NCBI RefSeq assembly: GCF_021440345.1
Contig: NZ_JAKCNS010000074.1
Coordinates: 1 to 62,151, forward strand
DNA: 62,151 nt
Reading direction: 5' to 3'
Source of the DNA: Kluyvera intermedia
GTDB taxonomy: Bacteria; Pseudomonadota; Gammaproteobacteria; Enterobacterales; Enterobacteriaceae
Part shown: positions 1 through 8,778 of the stretch, one piece after another
Layout: the number at the start of each line of letters is the position of its first letter
Position numbering within the stretch: position 1 is the stretch's first letter
The notes under the pieces: generated by a model
Told to the model about the DNA's origin: nothing
The model's input: only the letters and a program-made list of their open reading frames with translations
Database searches by the model: none
Position numbers and translations under genes: made by a program

Positions 1-15
1 TTATTCGCACCTTCC

Positions 16-912
16 TTAGCGTAATTCCACAATCAGCCCTTCCAGCCATTCGGCAAACACCCTCACCTTATGCGACAAATGACGGTGCGGGTAAAGCAGC
101 GATAGTCTGCGTGATGGGGATGGAAAATCGGGTAAAACCTCGACCAACTGACCACTATCGATATAAGGCTGTAAGAAGAAGTTCATTCCCTGTAATAAGC
201 CGAGTCCGGCAATGCCTGCCGCAATATATACTTCGGAGTTATCGAGAATGAGTTTACCTGGAATAGATATCTCCTCTATTCCGGCTGCATGCTGAAAATA
301 CCACGGCATGACCTGTCGACTGTTGCTGTTAATCCAGTTAACCCCCTGGTGATGCTGTAAATCCTCAAGTGTTTGCGGCATACCGTGCTGCGCAATATAG
401 GCTGGGCTGGCGCAGGTTGTTATTTTAATATTGCCAAGCGGTCTGGCAACATAATCCCCATCATCCAGTGCCCCCATCCTTAATACGCAATCGAGCCCGT
501 CGCGGAGCATATCTCGCCGCACATCTGAGCTACTTAAAATAATATCCAGATCGGGATGGTCCTGATAAAACGCCGGCAATTTTGGAACCACAATTTGGCG
601 GGCGAACGCAATGGGCATATCAATACGCAGCTGGCCATGAAGCGGTCGCTCGGGCGCGAACGAGTCCAGTAAATCATCCGCCTGCGCCAGCAATGGCTTA
701 CTGCGACGATAAAATTCTTCCCCTTCCGAGGTCAGATTGATACGCCGCGTGGTGCGCTGAAGCAAACGAACGCCGCTTTCTTGCTCTAGCTGCTGCAGCG
801 CTTTTGTCACCGCAGGGCGATGAATCTGCAGATTTTCCGCAGCCTGAGTAAAGCTGCCCGAATCAACAATTTCAATAAAAATTTTAATGTTTTCAAATAG
901 ATTCATTTGCAT
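16..912 (-). CDS. LysR-family transcriptional regulator
   Basis: This 298-residue protein has the usual LysR length and layout. An N-terminal winged helix-turn-helix lies at about residues 5-62 (SGSFTQAAENLQIHRPAVTK is the recognition region), followed by a linker helix and a periplasmic-binding-like effector domain from about residue 90. It is divergent from a nitronate monooxygenase gene, with a perfect inverted repeat in the shared 144-bp gap, so that gene is the likely target; this is inferred from layout. The first Met (912) and the third residue, also Met (906), are both possible starts, and neither has a clear Shine-Dalgarno. The effector is unknown. The family assignment is secure. 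Confidence 0.9.
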   Translation of the reverse strand: MQMNLFENIKIFIEIVDSGSFTQAAENLQIHRPAVTKALQQLEQESGVRLLQRTTRRINLTSEGEEFYRRSKPLLAQADDLLDSFAPERPLHGQLRIDMPIAFARQIVVPKLPAFYQDHPDLDIILSSSDVRRDMLRDGLDCVLRMGALDDGDYVARPLGNIKITTCASPAYIAQHGMPQTLEDLQHHQGVNWINSNSRQVMPWYFQHAAGIEEISIPGKLILDNSEVYIAAGIAGLGLLQGMNFFLQPYIDSGQLVEVLPDFPSPSRRLSLLYPHRHLSHKVRVFAEWLEGLIVELR

Positions 913-958
913 AACGCAATGCCAGCGACATAACGGACAACATTATTATCTATTTAAT

Positions 959-984
959 AATAGTGAAGAATAATTTTCACTATT
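959..984. promoter_or_regulatory. candidate LysR operator (inverted repeat)
   Basis: AATAGTGAA and TTCACTATT form a perfect 9-bp inverted repeat with an 8-bp spacer, between the divergent LysR gene and the nitronate monooxygenase gene. The size and position fit a LysR recognition site, and no other strong dyad lies in the gap. Binding by this particular regulator is inferred. Confidence 0.55.
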
Positions 985-1056
985 TTTCCAAACAATCAGG
1001 TGGCCTACACTGCCCGCATTCCAGCATATCCCTGCTTGTAACAAGGAAATAACATT

Positions 1057-2034
1057 ATGAAAACCAACCGTATTTGTCAGATTCTGGGTATCGAAAAACC
1101 GGTGATTCAAGGGCCATTATCATGGCTGACCGACGCGCGTCTGGTGGCGGCCGTAAGTAACGCTGGCGGGCTGGGCGTTTTGGGGCCGAATGCCGGGTTA
1201 ACCGCGCAAACCGCCGTCTCTACCCCAGAGGCCACCGCTGAGAAAATGCGTGAAGAGATCCGTAAAACGAAAAAACTGACCGAAAAACCCTTTGGCGTAA
1301 ACCTGATCCCCACGCCGGAGAATGATATCTGGACCCCGCCTATTCTTAAGGTCATTAAAGAAGAAGGAGTCCACGCGGTGGTGTATACCGGATATGGCGA
1401 GGGTGCCATTATTCCGGCGCTGTTTGACGAACTTAAAGCTGCGGGGATTGCCATTATCTACCGCGATATCAACCCCACGCCGGAAAACACCCGTGAAGCA
1501 GAACGCGCGGGGGCCGATATTATTGTCGCCACCGGATTTGATGAAGGCGGCACGCTGCCGGGTAACGTGCTGGGCACCTTCTCTATTGTGCCGATGATTG
1601 CCGACGCGGTGGAGAATGCCCCTGTGCTCGCGGCCGGCGGGATTGTTGATAAACGCACTGCCCGCGCGGCTCATGCGCTGGGCGCAGAGGGTGTATTCGC
1701 GGGTTCAGTGTTTATTAGTACTGAAGAAAGCCGCGTACCGCTGTCAATCAAAGAGAAAATCGTCGCCGCAAATGGGTTGGATCTGAACCTGTTCCGTACC
1801 CTGCCTGACTTTTATCGTTCTTTACCGGGCAAGCTGACGAGCAAACTGGTGGAGATGGATAAAGCGGGTGCCAGCAAAGAAGAGATTGGCAACGCGATGG
1901 GTGGCCTACGCGGACTGCGACTTGGTATGCTGGAAGGCAATACCGATGAAGGCTATATCTCGCTGGGCACCGGGATCGGCAGCATCAAAACCATTACCCC
2001 GGTAGCTGATGTCGTTGAACAGTTAACCGCGTAA
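1057..2034 (+). CDS. nitronate monooxygenase (2-nitropropane dioxygenase family)
   Basis: The 325-residue protein is an FMN-dependent TIM barrel of the NMO / FabK-like family. It opens with RICQILGIEKPVIQGPLSW and SNAGGLGVLGPNAG, the N-terminal flavin-binding signature. It continues with a phosphate-binding strand near residues 192-218 (VLAAGGIVDKR then LGAEGVFAGSVF). Family members oxidise alkyl nitronates to carbonyl compounds and nitrite, and some act on other flavin substrates, so the substrate here is open. The start is preceded by AAGGAAATAAC. The gene stands alone behind the LysR operator and ends in a rho-independent terminator, so it is probably monocistronic and LysR-controlled. Confidence 0.88.
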   Translation: MKTNRICQILGIEKPVIQGPLSWLTDARLVAAVSNAGGLGVLGPNAGLTAQTAVSTPEATAEKMREEIRKTKKLTEKPFGVNLIPTPENDIWTPPILKVIKEEGVHAVVYTGYGEGAIIPALFDELKAAGIAIIYRDINPTPENTREAERAGADIIVATGFDEGGTLPGNVLGTFSIVPMIADAVENAPVLAAGGIVDKRTARAAHALGAEGVFAGSVFISTEESRVPLSIKEKIVAANGLDLNLFRTLPDFYRSLPGKLTSKLVEMDKAGASKEEIGNAMGGLRGLRLGMLEGNTDEGYISLGTGIGSIKTITPVADVVEQLTA

Positions 2035-2038
2035 AACA

Positions 2039-2065
2039 ATGGGTAGCATCAGGCTACCCATTTTT
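2039..2065 (+). terminator. rho-independent terminator
   Basis: ATGGGTAGC pairs with GCTACCCAT around a 5-nt loop and is followed by a run of T. It begins 5 bases after the stop codon of the nitronate monooxygenase gene. Confidence 0.85.
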
Positions 2066-2096
2066 CTCCAGTCTCAGCTTAAACCGCGCGGATTAC

Positions 2097-2717
2097 CTAG
2101 CGATGGCTGAACACCAGTCGCAGCGCAAACAGCATAAAGACTCCGCCGGTAACTTGATCCATTCCCCTCACAAACCGTGGCTTACGTAAAACGCGTGAGG
2201 CATAGCGTGTTGCCAGGATAAGCGTTAAAGACCATAAAGTTCCGATAGCAACATGAATGGCCACCAACAGAAAGGTCCAAATAACCGGTGAATGTCCGGC
2301 GGGAATAAATTGCGGTAAGAATGAAACGTAAAACACGCCCATTTTAGGATTAAGTACATTACTCAACATTCCGCGAACAAATCCACTCTCTGGGCGTCGC
2401 CCTTCAGACGGCAGATTTGCAGCGGTTTGCCGTGGCCTCAGCAGCAGCTGTATTCCCAACCAGAACAGATAACAGGCCCCGCACCATTTGAGAATATCGT
2501 ACAGTAACGCCGATGTCGCCAGCACCGCACCCAGCCCAAAAGCTACCAATGCGCCCCAGATAAAGCAGCCGGTATCAATTCCCAAGGCGGCCTGAAAAGC
2601 TTTTTTCCCACCCTCGGCCGTTGAGGTTCGTAGGATGAGAGCGGTATCAAGCCCTGGAGTCAGCGTAAGGAGTAAGGCGGCAAAAGAAAAAGCGAGAAGT
2701 GAATCGGCAACAGACAT
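2097..2717 (-). CDS. LysE/RhtB-family amino acid exporter
   Basis: This 206-residue inner-membrane protein has about six hydrophobic helices. It carries the family N-terminal signature FAALLLTLTPGLDTALILR and the conserved NPKMGVFYVSFLPQFIP segment near residue 122. LysE/RhtB proteins export amino acids or their analogues by proton exchange; the substrate cannot be read from sequence. It is transcribed alone. The next gene on the same strand, an HTH regulator, lies about 160 bp upstream. The call is firm for the family and open for the substrate. Confidence 0.88.
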   Translation of the reverse strand: MSVADSLLAFSFAALLLTLTPGLDTALILRTSTAEGGKKAFQAALGIDTGCFIWGALVAFGLGAVLATSALLYDILKWCGACYLFWLGIQLLLRPRQTAANLPSEGRRPESGFVRGMLSNVLNPKMGVFYVSFLPQFIPAGHSPVIWTFLLVAIHVAIGTLWSLTLILATRYASRVLRKPRFVRGMDQVTGGVFMLFALRLVFSHR

Positions 2718-2877
2718 TTTCGAACTCCGAAAGCGTGGATGCTATTGCAGAATTAACATGAACGCAACAAAAAGTATGGAGCTCCGCATAGACGGATTGG
2801 CTCCGCATATCTTTCCGGCCAATTCCCTGCTGTTTCGCAGAGAAACCTCACGCATAGGTGACGTTGTCACTTAAAAG

Positions 2878-3678
2878 TCATTGCTCCTGGTCGTTCTCGT
2901 CCTCAGGAATCAGCATAATCATCTTTAATGCCCGGTTGCTGGTGAGCTGCCAGCTTAATTGGCGATACAGCAAATCGCCTTTCACGGCATGATGGAATAA
3001 GCGTTCGCCCCCTTCCCGCACAATCACCTGCTGCTGCGACCAGAATTCGCGAAAGTCACGGCTGCTTTCGTTCATCTGCTGCACAAATGCATTCAACACC
3101 GTATCGTTTGGATAATGAATAGCATCAGCACGCAGCTCGGCCACAATGCGCCTGGCGCGGGCTTCCCAGTTATCGACCAGCTTACGCGCCAGCGGATGCT
3201 GGAACATAAAACTCATCATATTAGGAGCCTCGTCAATATCCAGCCAACCGGCAAATAACGCCTCGGCACCTTTATTCCATGCCAACACCTGCCAGGTGAG
3301 ATCGAGCAGATAGCAGGGTTGCGAGACGCAGTTAACCGTTGCCAGAATCGTGGGTTCAACGGCCGGAACCCGCTCGTTCAGCGGGTCGCTCTTGTGTGCC
3401 AGCAAAAACAGATACTCGCGCTCCGCCGGTGTCAGTTGTAATGCACTGGCGATCCCCGATAGGGTCTGTGCCGACACGGTAATATCGCGTCCCTGCTCAA
3501 GCCAGGTATACCAGGTGGTACTGATAGCGCTCATCTGCGCGACTTCCTCGCGACGTAACCCTTTGGTTCTGCGCCGCGAAATTATCGGGATCCCTAGCCT
3601 TTCCGGCGAGGTATTCTCCCGTTTCACACGTAAAAAAGCACCCAGTGCTTCTGGCCCAGTCAGCCCCGATTTGTCCAT
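2878..3678 (-). CDS. HTH transcriptional regulator with MmyB-like ligand-binding domain
   Basis: The 266-residue protein has an XRE-type helix-turn-helix at about residues 10-75; RRRTKGLRREEVAQMSAIS and WYTWLEQGRDI are the typical MmyB-family core. A C-terminal MmyB-like ligand-binding domain follows, with the hallmark WQVLAWNKGAEALF, then NMMSFMFQHP and DWEARARR-type segments. Such domains bind small hydrophobic ligands in related proteins. It is divergent from a SAM-dependent methyltransferase gene, and the gap contains repeated operator-like words. Regulation of that methyltransferase is the natural inference. Confidence 0.88.
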   Translation of the reverse strand: MDKSGLTGPEALGAFLRVKRENTSPERLGIPIISRRRTKGLRREEVAQMSAISTTWYTWLEQGRDITVSAQTLSGIASALQLTPAEREYLFLLAHKSDPLNERVPAVEPTILATVNCVSQPCYLLDLTWQVLAWNKGAEALFAGWLDIDEAPNMMSFMFQHPLARKLVDNWEARARRIVAELRADAIHYPNDTVLNAFVQQMNESSRDFREFWSQQQVIVREGGERLFHHAVKGDLLYRQLSWQLTSNRALKMIMLIPEDENDQEQ

Positions 3679-3692
3679 GGTAGTAACTCTAT

Positions 3693-3739
3693 ATACCAGT
3701 ATAAATGGCCATATTGTACCCGTATTAATACCATCGTAT
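3693..3739. promoter_or_regulatory. candidate operator repeats between HTH regulator and methyltransferase
   Basis: Three related words occur within 47 bp: ATACCAGTAT (3693-3702), TACCCGTATTA (3717-3727) and ATACCATCGTAT (3728-3739). Each is built from TACC followed by GTAT. They lie between the divergent starts and overlap where a promoter for either gene would sit. They could be regulator binding sites or partly AT-rich promoter sequence. Confidence 0.4.
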
Positions 3740-3780
3740 AGTCCGCCTTAACAACACAATAACAACAGAGGAAGACAGGT

Positions 3781-4539
3781 ATGAGCAACCATCATGAAGC
3801 ATTAGTGAAGTCGCAGTTCAGCGGTCAGGCAACGGCCTATTTACAGAGCAGCGTTCACGCTCAGGGCGCAGATTTACGCCGGTTGAGCGAATGGTTAGCT
3901 GACGATAATTCAGCCGAATTATTGGATGTGGGCTGCGGCGCCGGGCATGCCAGTTTTACCGCCGCACCGTTAGTTGCAGCAGTCACCGCATATGACCTGT
4001 CGGAAGGTATGCTGGCGGTGGTTTCTCAGGAAGCGGAAAAGCGCGGCTTTAGCAATATCCGTTGTGCACAGGGGCCCGCTGAAGTGCTGCCGTTTGCCGA
4101 CAACAGCTTTGATATCGTTATCAGCCGTTACTCCGCGCACCACTGGCACGATATTCAGGCGGCGTTGATGGAAATCCGTCGCGTCCTGAAACCCGGCGGC
4201 CGCTTTATCATGATGGACATCGCCTCACCGGGCAAAGCGATGCTCGATGTCTGGTTGCAAACCGTTGAAATGCTGCGCGATCCTTCACATATCCATAACT
4301 ATTCACAGGGACAGTGGCTGGCCATGGTCAACAATCGCGGGATGGTGGTGGAAAAACTGGTCGGCGATAAACTGCCGCTGGAATTCTCCTCCTGGGTTGC
4401 CCGCATGAAAACGCCGGAAAATATCATCGAGGCAATTCGCTATCTGCAAACTAAAGTCTCGGACGATGTCCGGACGCATTTCGCGATTGGCGAGGATGGC
4501 AGTTTCGTGAGCGATACCATTATGTTCCAGGCGCGCTAA
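3781..4539 (+). CDS. class I SAM-dependent methyltransferase
   Basis: The 252-residue protein has a seven-strand Rossmann methyltransferase fold. Motif I is LLDVGCGAGHASFTAAPL at about residues 47-64, then the acidic post-I strand (VTAYDLSEGML), motif II (FDIVISRYSAHHW) and motif III (RVLKPGGRFIMMD). This pattern matches the UbiE/YafE-like group that methylates small molecules; the substrate is unknown. The start is preceded by AGAGGAAGACAGGT, a good Shine-Dalgarno. The gene is divergent from the MmyB-like regulator. A GC-rich hairpin follows the stop. Confidence 0.88.
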   Translation: MSNHHEALVKSQFSGQATAYLQSSVHAQGADLRRLSEWLADDNSAELLDVGCGAGHASFTAAPLVAAVTAYDLSEGMLAVVSQEAEKRGFSNIRCAQGPAEVLPFADNSFDIVISRYSAHHWHDIQAALMEIRRVLKPGGRFIMMDIASPGKAMLDVWLQTVEMLRDPSHIHNYSQGQWLAMVNNRGMVVEKLVGDKLPLEFSSWVARMKTPENIIEAIRYLQTKVSDDVRTHFAIGEDGSFVSDTIMFQAR

Positions 4540-4553
4540 CCGCCCGATAAAGT

Positions 4554-4575
4554 GACGCCGGGATAGCCCGGCGTC
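4554..4575 (+). terminator. hairpin after methyltransferase gene
   Basis: GACGCCGGG and CCCGGCGTC form a perfect 9-bp stem with an ATAG loop, just after the methyltransferase stop. There is no long T run, so it may be a weak terminator or an mRNA-stabilising hairpin. Confidence 0.5.
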
Positions 4576-4766
4576 TGTCATCTATCGTATAGCGTTAAGG
4601 TCGACAGATAGGTTAAGGTGGCGAAATAGTCAGCAGTTGGCGGCTTTTTTGTGCCCTTACCCCCAATTTGTCACCATCATGTTAATGGTTGCTCTATAAT
4701 CTTGCGCGCTGCAGTTTCTGCCAGCCCGTCGCCGGGTCTGGAATGAAGACAACGGAGTTACGTAAG

Positions 4767-6461
4767 ATGTTATCAGGTCATAAAAATCGTTCCCTGTATA
4801 TCCCCTATGCGGGGCCGGTACTGTTGGAATTCCCTCTGCTTAATAAAGGCAGTGCGTTCAGCATGGAAGAACGCAGCAATTTCAACCTACTCGGGCTATT
4901 GCCTGAAGTGGTTGAAACTATTGAAGAACAGGCCGAGCGCGCCTGGATCCAGTATCAGGGATTTAAAACTGAGATCGATAAACATATCTACCTGCGCAAT
5001 ATCCAGGATACCAACGAAACGCTGTTCTATCGTCTGGTGGAAAACCACCTCGATGAGATGATGCCGGTCATCTACACCCCGACCGTTGGCGCAGCCTGCG
5101 AGCGTTTCTCTGAGATTTACCGTCGCGCGCGCGGCGTGTTTATCTCTTACCAGAATCGTCACAACATGGACGATATTCTGCAAAACGTGCCAAACCATAA
5201 TATCAAAGTGATTGTGGTCACCGATGGCGAGCGTATTCTCGGCCTGGGCGACCAGGGCATCGGCGGCATGGGTATTCCAATCGGTAAACTGTCGCTGTAC
5301 ACCGCCTGTGGCGGTATTAGCCCGGCGTACACCCTGCCGGTGGTTCTTGATGTGGGCACCAACAACCAGCAGTTGCTGAACGATCCACTGTACATGGGCT
5401 GCCGTAACCCGCGTATCAGCGATGACGAGTACTATCAGTTTGTTGATGACTTCATTCAGGCGGTAAAACACCGCTGGCCGAACGTGCTGCTGCAGTTCGA
5501 AGACTTCGCGCAGAAAAACGCGATGCCGCTGCTAAACCGCTACCGCGATGAAATCTGCTGCTTTAACGATGACATTCAGGGAACCGCCGCGGTCACCGTC
5601 GGCACGCTGATTGCCGCCAGCCGCGCCGCAGGCAGCCAGCTTTGCGAGCAGAAAATCGTCTTCCTCGGTGCCGGTTCCGCCGGCTGCGGTATCGCCGAGC
5701 AGATAGTCCTGCAGATGCAGCGCGAGGGATTGAGCGAAGAACAGGCGCGCGGCCGCGTCTTTATGGTCGACCGTTTCGGCCTGCTGACCGACCAGATGCC
5801 GAACCTCCTCGCTTTCCAGAGTAAACTGGCGCAAAAACAGGAAAAAATTCAGGACTGGACGCATGAGAATGACGAAATCTCCCTGCTGGATGTCATTCGC
5901 AATGCGAAACCCGATATCCTGATCGGCGTTTCCGGCCAAACCGGGCTGTTCACTGAAGAGATCATTCGTGAAATGCATGCGCATTGCCCGCGCCCTATCG
6001 TTATGCCGCTGTCGAACCCGACGTCACGCGTAGAGGCGACGCCTCAGGACATCATCAGTTGGACAGATGGCCAGGCGCTGGTTGCTACCGGTAGCCCGTT
6101 TGCCCCAGTGGTCTGGAAAGACGCGGTTTATCCTATTGCCCAGTGTAATAACTCCTACATCTTCCCTGGCATTGGTTTGGGTGTGATGGCCTCCGGAGCG
6201 TCACGCATTACCGACGAAATGCTAATGTCGGCGAGCGAAACGCTGGCGAAGCACTCGCCGCTGGCCAACACCGGTGAAGGCCTGGTGCTGCCAGAACTGA
6301 AGGATATTCACAAGGTTTCCCGAGCGATTGCCTTTGCCGTTGGCAAAATGGCCCAGCAGCAAGGTGTGGCGACGAATACCTCCGCCGATGCGCTGCAGGA
6401 AGCGATTGATGAGAACTTCTGGCAGCCGGAATACCGCAGCTACCGTCGTACCTCTATCTAA
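4767..6461 (+). CDS. maeA: NAD-dependent malic enzyme
   Basis: The protein oxidatively decarboxylates malate to pyruvate with NAD in the cytoplasm. It is very close to E. coli MaeA along its length (564 residues against 565). It shows the substrate-site [20 protein letters not shown], the metal/catalytic region [15 protein letters not shown] near residue 265, and the dinucleotide-binding [12 protein letters not shown] near residue 299. The chosen start at 4767 has GGAG nine bases upstream and gives the family length. Upstream in-frame ATG/TTG codons at 4743 and 4689 would add unconserved residues. It is followed by adhP in E. coli; here an accessory block separates the two genes. Confidence 0.96.
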   Translation: MLSGHKNRSLYIPYAGPVLLEFPLLNKGSAFSMEERSNFNLLGLLPEVVETIEEQAERAWIQYQGFKTEIDKHIYLRNIQDTNETLFYRLVENHLDEMMPVIYTPTVGAACERFSEIYRRARGVFISYQNRHNMDDILQNVPNHNIKVIVVTDGERILGLGDQGIGGMGIPIGKLSLYTACGGISPAYTLPVVLDVGTNNQQLLNDPLYMGCRNPRISDDEYYQFVDDFIQAVKHRWPNVLLQFEDFAQKNAMPLLNRYRDEICCFNDDIQGTAAVTVGTLIAASRAAGSQLCEQKIVFLGAGSAGCGIAEQIVLQMQREGLSEEQARGRVFMVDRFGLLTDQMPNLLAFQSKLAQKQEKIQDWTHENDEISLLDVIRNAKPDILIGVSGQTGLFTEEIIREMHAHCPRPIVMPLSNPTSRVEATPQDIISWTDGQALVATGSPFAPVVWKDAVYPIAQCNNSYIFPGIGLGVMASGASRITDEMLMSASETLAKHSPLANTGEGLVLPELKDIHKVSRAIAFAVGKMAQQQGVATNTSADALQEAIDENFWQPEYRSYRRTSI

Positions 6462-6661
6462 TTCTTCCCTAGCCCGTTTGCGTGGCCGTGATGGCACATG
6501 AACGGGCTAATTAACCTTACCGCGCACCTTGTTTCAGACCGGTAATTTTATAATCAATATAATGTATGTTGTAACTAATTATTTATTCACTGGCGTAATA
6601 TTATTCGCAACGCTACACTATTTTCACTCTTCAACCTGAACCTAAAATAAGGAGGCTAATT

Positions 6662-6745
6662 ATGCTGTATTGTGAAAATTTTAATATTTCACATACCCTT
6701 GGTGATCGCACCAGCTCAAGCGTTATCGATAGCGTGCTGCGATAA
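6662..6745 (+). CDS. 27-residue leader peptide upstream of ABC-F gene
   Basis: A very strong Shine-Dalgarno, AAGGAGG (6649-6655), sits six bases ahead of an ATG that opens a 27-codon frame: MLYCENFNISHTLGD, then RTSSSVIDSVLR, stop. The stop codon lies inside an inverted-repeat segment that can pair with alternative partners further downstream. The ABC-F gene begins 111 bases after the stop. A short ORF with a better ribosome site than the main gene, ending inside a switchable stem, is the layout of a translation-attenuation leader. No homologous peptide is recognised. Expression is inferred, not shown. Confidence 0.6.
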   Translation: MLYCENFNISHTLGDRTSSSVIDSVLR

Positions 6746-6850
6746 CTTCGGCTTGAGCGAAGACACCAACTCTTAATCCCTTCCCTCGGGCTTACCAGGT
6801 TATCGTCAGCGATGTTTGACGAGGCATTCTCATGCCTGTAACTCTTGAGT
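6714..6850 (+). promoter_or_regulatory. candidate attenuator in the ABC-F leader
   Basis: Segment 1, GCTCAAGCGTTATCG (6714-6728), pairs with segment 2, CGATAAC plus GCTTGAGC (6740-6758). A second GTTATCG (6799-6805) can compete for CGATAAC. CTTGAG (6844-6849), just before the ABC-F start codon, is complementary to CTCAAG of segment 1. A separate hairpin, AGGCAT-TCTC-ATGCCT (6822-6837), sits immediately upstream. The leader ORF runs through segment 1 and stops in segment 2. The pairings are visible; their regulatory use is inference. Confidence 0.5.
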
Positions 6851-6856
6851 AAGCAA

Positions 6857-8569
6857 ATGAGCACATTACTAACGGCACAATCTCTTCACGTTGAGACGGC
6901 GTTCGGCCCTCTTTTCACCCAACTCTCCTTTACCCTAAAAAAAGGCGACCGCATTGGCCTGATTGGCTATAACGGCTGCGGAAAAAGTACCCTGTTACAG
7001 GTACTCGACGGCACGATTGCGCCCTCTGCAGGACTAGTCTCACTCGCCAGCCATTGTTTAATGGCGCGGGTGGAACAGCATTTACCCGTGTCCTTGCTAA
7101 ATCAGTCACTCATCGATGCCGTCCTTGCACAGCTTCCCGTCTCTGCGCGTGAAAGCCAGCGTTGGCAGGCAGAACGGCTATTGCTGGAGATGGGTTTTAT
7201 CAGCCCGCAGATTGAACAAACTGCATCAACGCTAAGCGGCGGACAGCATACGCGTCTCTTGCTTGCGCGCGCGCTGATCTTACAGCCGGATTTACTGCTG
7301 CTGGATGAACCCGGCAACCACCTCGACCTGCCTACGCTGCTCTGGCTGGAAAGCTTCCTGACTCACTGGAGCGGTAGCTTCGTGCTGGTCTCTCATGATA
7401 ATCCGCTGCTGGATGCGGTAACGAATACCAGTTGGATCCTGCGCGACAACAGCCTGCACGCCTTCGCACTGCCCTGCACTGCCGCCCGGCAAGCGCTAGA
7501 GGCGCAGGACGAAAGCGACGCGCTACGTCATAAAGCGGAACAAAAAGAGATCGACCGCGTCACCGCCAGTGCCAAACGGCTGGCCACCTGGGGACGGGTG
7601 TATGACAACGAAGATCTGTCGCGTAAAGCCAAGCAAATGGAAAAGCAGGTGACGCGGCTCAAAGAAAGCCAGACCGAACTCACCCAAGGCACGCCGTGGA
7701 CCCTGGCATTGCATGGCGATGTGCTTCGCGCCGACAGACTGCTGGAAATGGAGCAACTGCCGGTCCCGCCGGCGCCAGGCTTAGCACCGCTGTTCACTAC
7801 CGGTATTTCACGACTGCAAAGCGGTGACCGGGTGGCAATTATGGGTCGTAACGGCGGAGGGAAATCGTCGCTATTACGTCTGTTGTGGCGGCAGATGCAG
7901 CAGGAAACGCCGGACGAAGGGCTGCGGCTTCACCCGCGCCTGCATGCCGGTTATTACGACCAAACGCTGCATCAGTTAGCCGATAACGCCACCCTGCTCG
8001 ACGCACTGGAAGACTTCGAACCCGCGGCAGAAACACGCAAACGGGCACTGATTTCCGCCGGTTTTGGCTGGGCGCGGCATGGACAAAAAGTCAGTACGCT
8101 AAGCGGCGGCGAGCGTTCGCGTCTGCTATTTGTCGGGCTTTCACTGGCTCGCTACAGCCTACTATTGCTTGATGAACCGACCAACCATCTGGATATGGAC
8201 GGCAAAGAAGCGCTGGCACAGACACTGTGTGATTATCCGGGCGGATTGCTGTTGGTCAGCCACGACCGCCAGCTCATTAGCCAAAGCTGCAATCACTTCT
8301 GGCTGATTGATGAGCACGGGCTCAGCGAATGGCCAGATGCCGACGCGGTCTACGAGCAGCTCAGAAATAGCGATCGGCTGGAACCCACTCACCCGCCGGT
8401 TATCGGGAGTGCGGCGGTTACGCTTAACGATGACGAACTGCTGGAACGGTTGGTCATGCTGGAGCAGCGGCTGGAGGAAGATCTGGCGCGTAAACCCAAA
8501 CACCAGAAACCCCAACTCCAGCAACAATGGCAGGAGGAAATTATGCAGATTCATCAGTTAATCGGTTAG
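6857..8569 (+). CDS. ABC-F family ATPase (ribosome-associated type)
   Basis: The 570-residue soluble protein has two ABC ATPase domains and no membrane segments. Domain 1 has Walker A GYNGCGKSTLL, signature LSGGQHTRLLLARAL and Walker B LLLLDEPGNHLDLP. Domain 2 has GRNGGGKSSLL, LSGGERSRLLFVGL and LLLLDEPTNHLDMD. A charged linker of about 80 residues lies between them and a short basic tail follows. ABC-F proteins bind the ribosomal E site and either relieve translation stalls or protect against antibiotics. The ATG at 6857 is preferred over the TTG at 6845. The leader ORF and hairpins upstream suggest induction by ribosome stalling. Its specific job is unknown. Confidence 0.9.
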   Translation: MSTLLTAQSLHVETAFGPLFTQLSFTLKKGDRIGLIGYNGCGKSTLLQVLDGTIAPSAGLVSLASHCLMARVEQHLPVSLLNQSLIDAVLAQLPVSARESQRWQAERLLLEMGFISPQIEQTASTLSGGQHTRLLLARALILQPDLLLLDEPGNHLDLPTLLWLESFLTHWSGSFVLVSHDNPLLDAVTNTSWILRDNSLHAFALPCTAARQALEAQDESDALRHKAEQKEIDRVTASAKRLATWGRVYDNEDLSRKAKQMEKQVTRLKESQTELTQGTPWTLALHGDVLRADRLLEMEQLPVPPAPGLAPLFTTGISRLQSGDRVAIMGRNGGGKSSLLRLLWRQMQQETPDEGLRLHPRLHAGYYDQTLHQLADNATLLDALEDFEPAAETRKRALISAGFGWARHGQKVSTLSGGERSRLLFVGLSLARYSLLLLDEPTNHLDMDGKEALAQTLCDYPGGLLLVSHDRQLISQSCNHFWLIDEHGLSEWPDADAVYEQLRNSDRLEPTHPPVIGSAAVTLNDDELLERLVMLEQRLEEDLARKPKHQKPQLQQQWQEEIMQIHQLIG

Positions 8570-8624
8570 CACCAGTCCAGAACGAGGCGGCCCGGTTAAC
8601 GCCACGTCACAATATATGCTTCAA

Positions 8625-8650
8625 GGGTAGCCCAATTAGGCGGGCTACCC
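8625..8650 (+). terminator. hairpin after ABC-F gene
   Basis: GGGTAGCCC and GGGCTACCC form a perfect 9-bp stem with an 8-nt loop, 56 bases after the ABC-F stop. Only a weak T-rich tail follows, so termination efficiency is uncertain. Confidence 0.6.
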
Positions 8651-8778
8651 TGTTAGGGGTCTACACCGAGCCACCGCTATTTCGGTCATGCTAGTTCATC
8701 TGCGGTGCTAAGTGTTTAAACCATAATCCTAGGTTTATCTTATACGGGGTCAGTTTGGATATCGAAAATTATTGTACG

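Noticed and set aside
6631-6864. A 77-codon minus-strand frame across the ABC-F leader.
   Set aside because: It has no ribosome site and is the complement of the leader ORF and hairpins.
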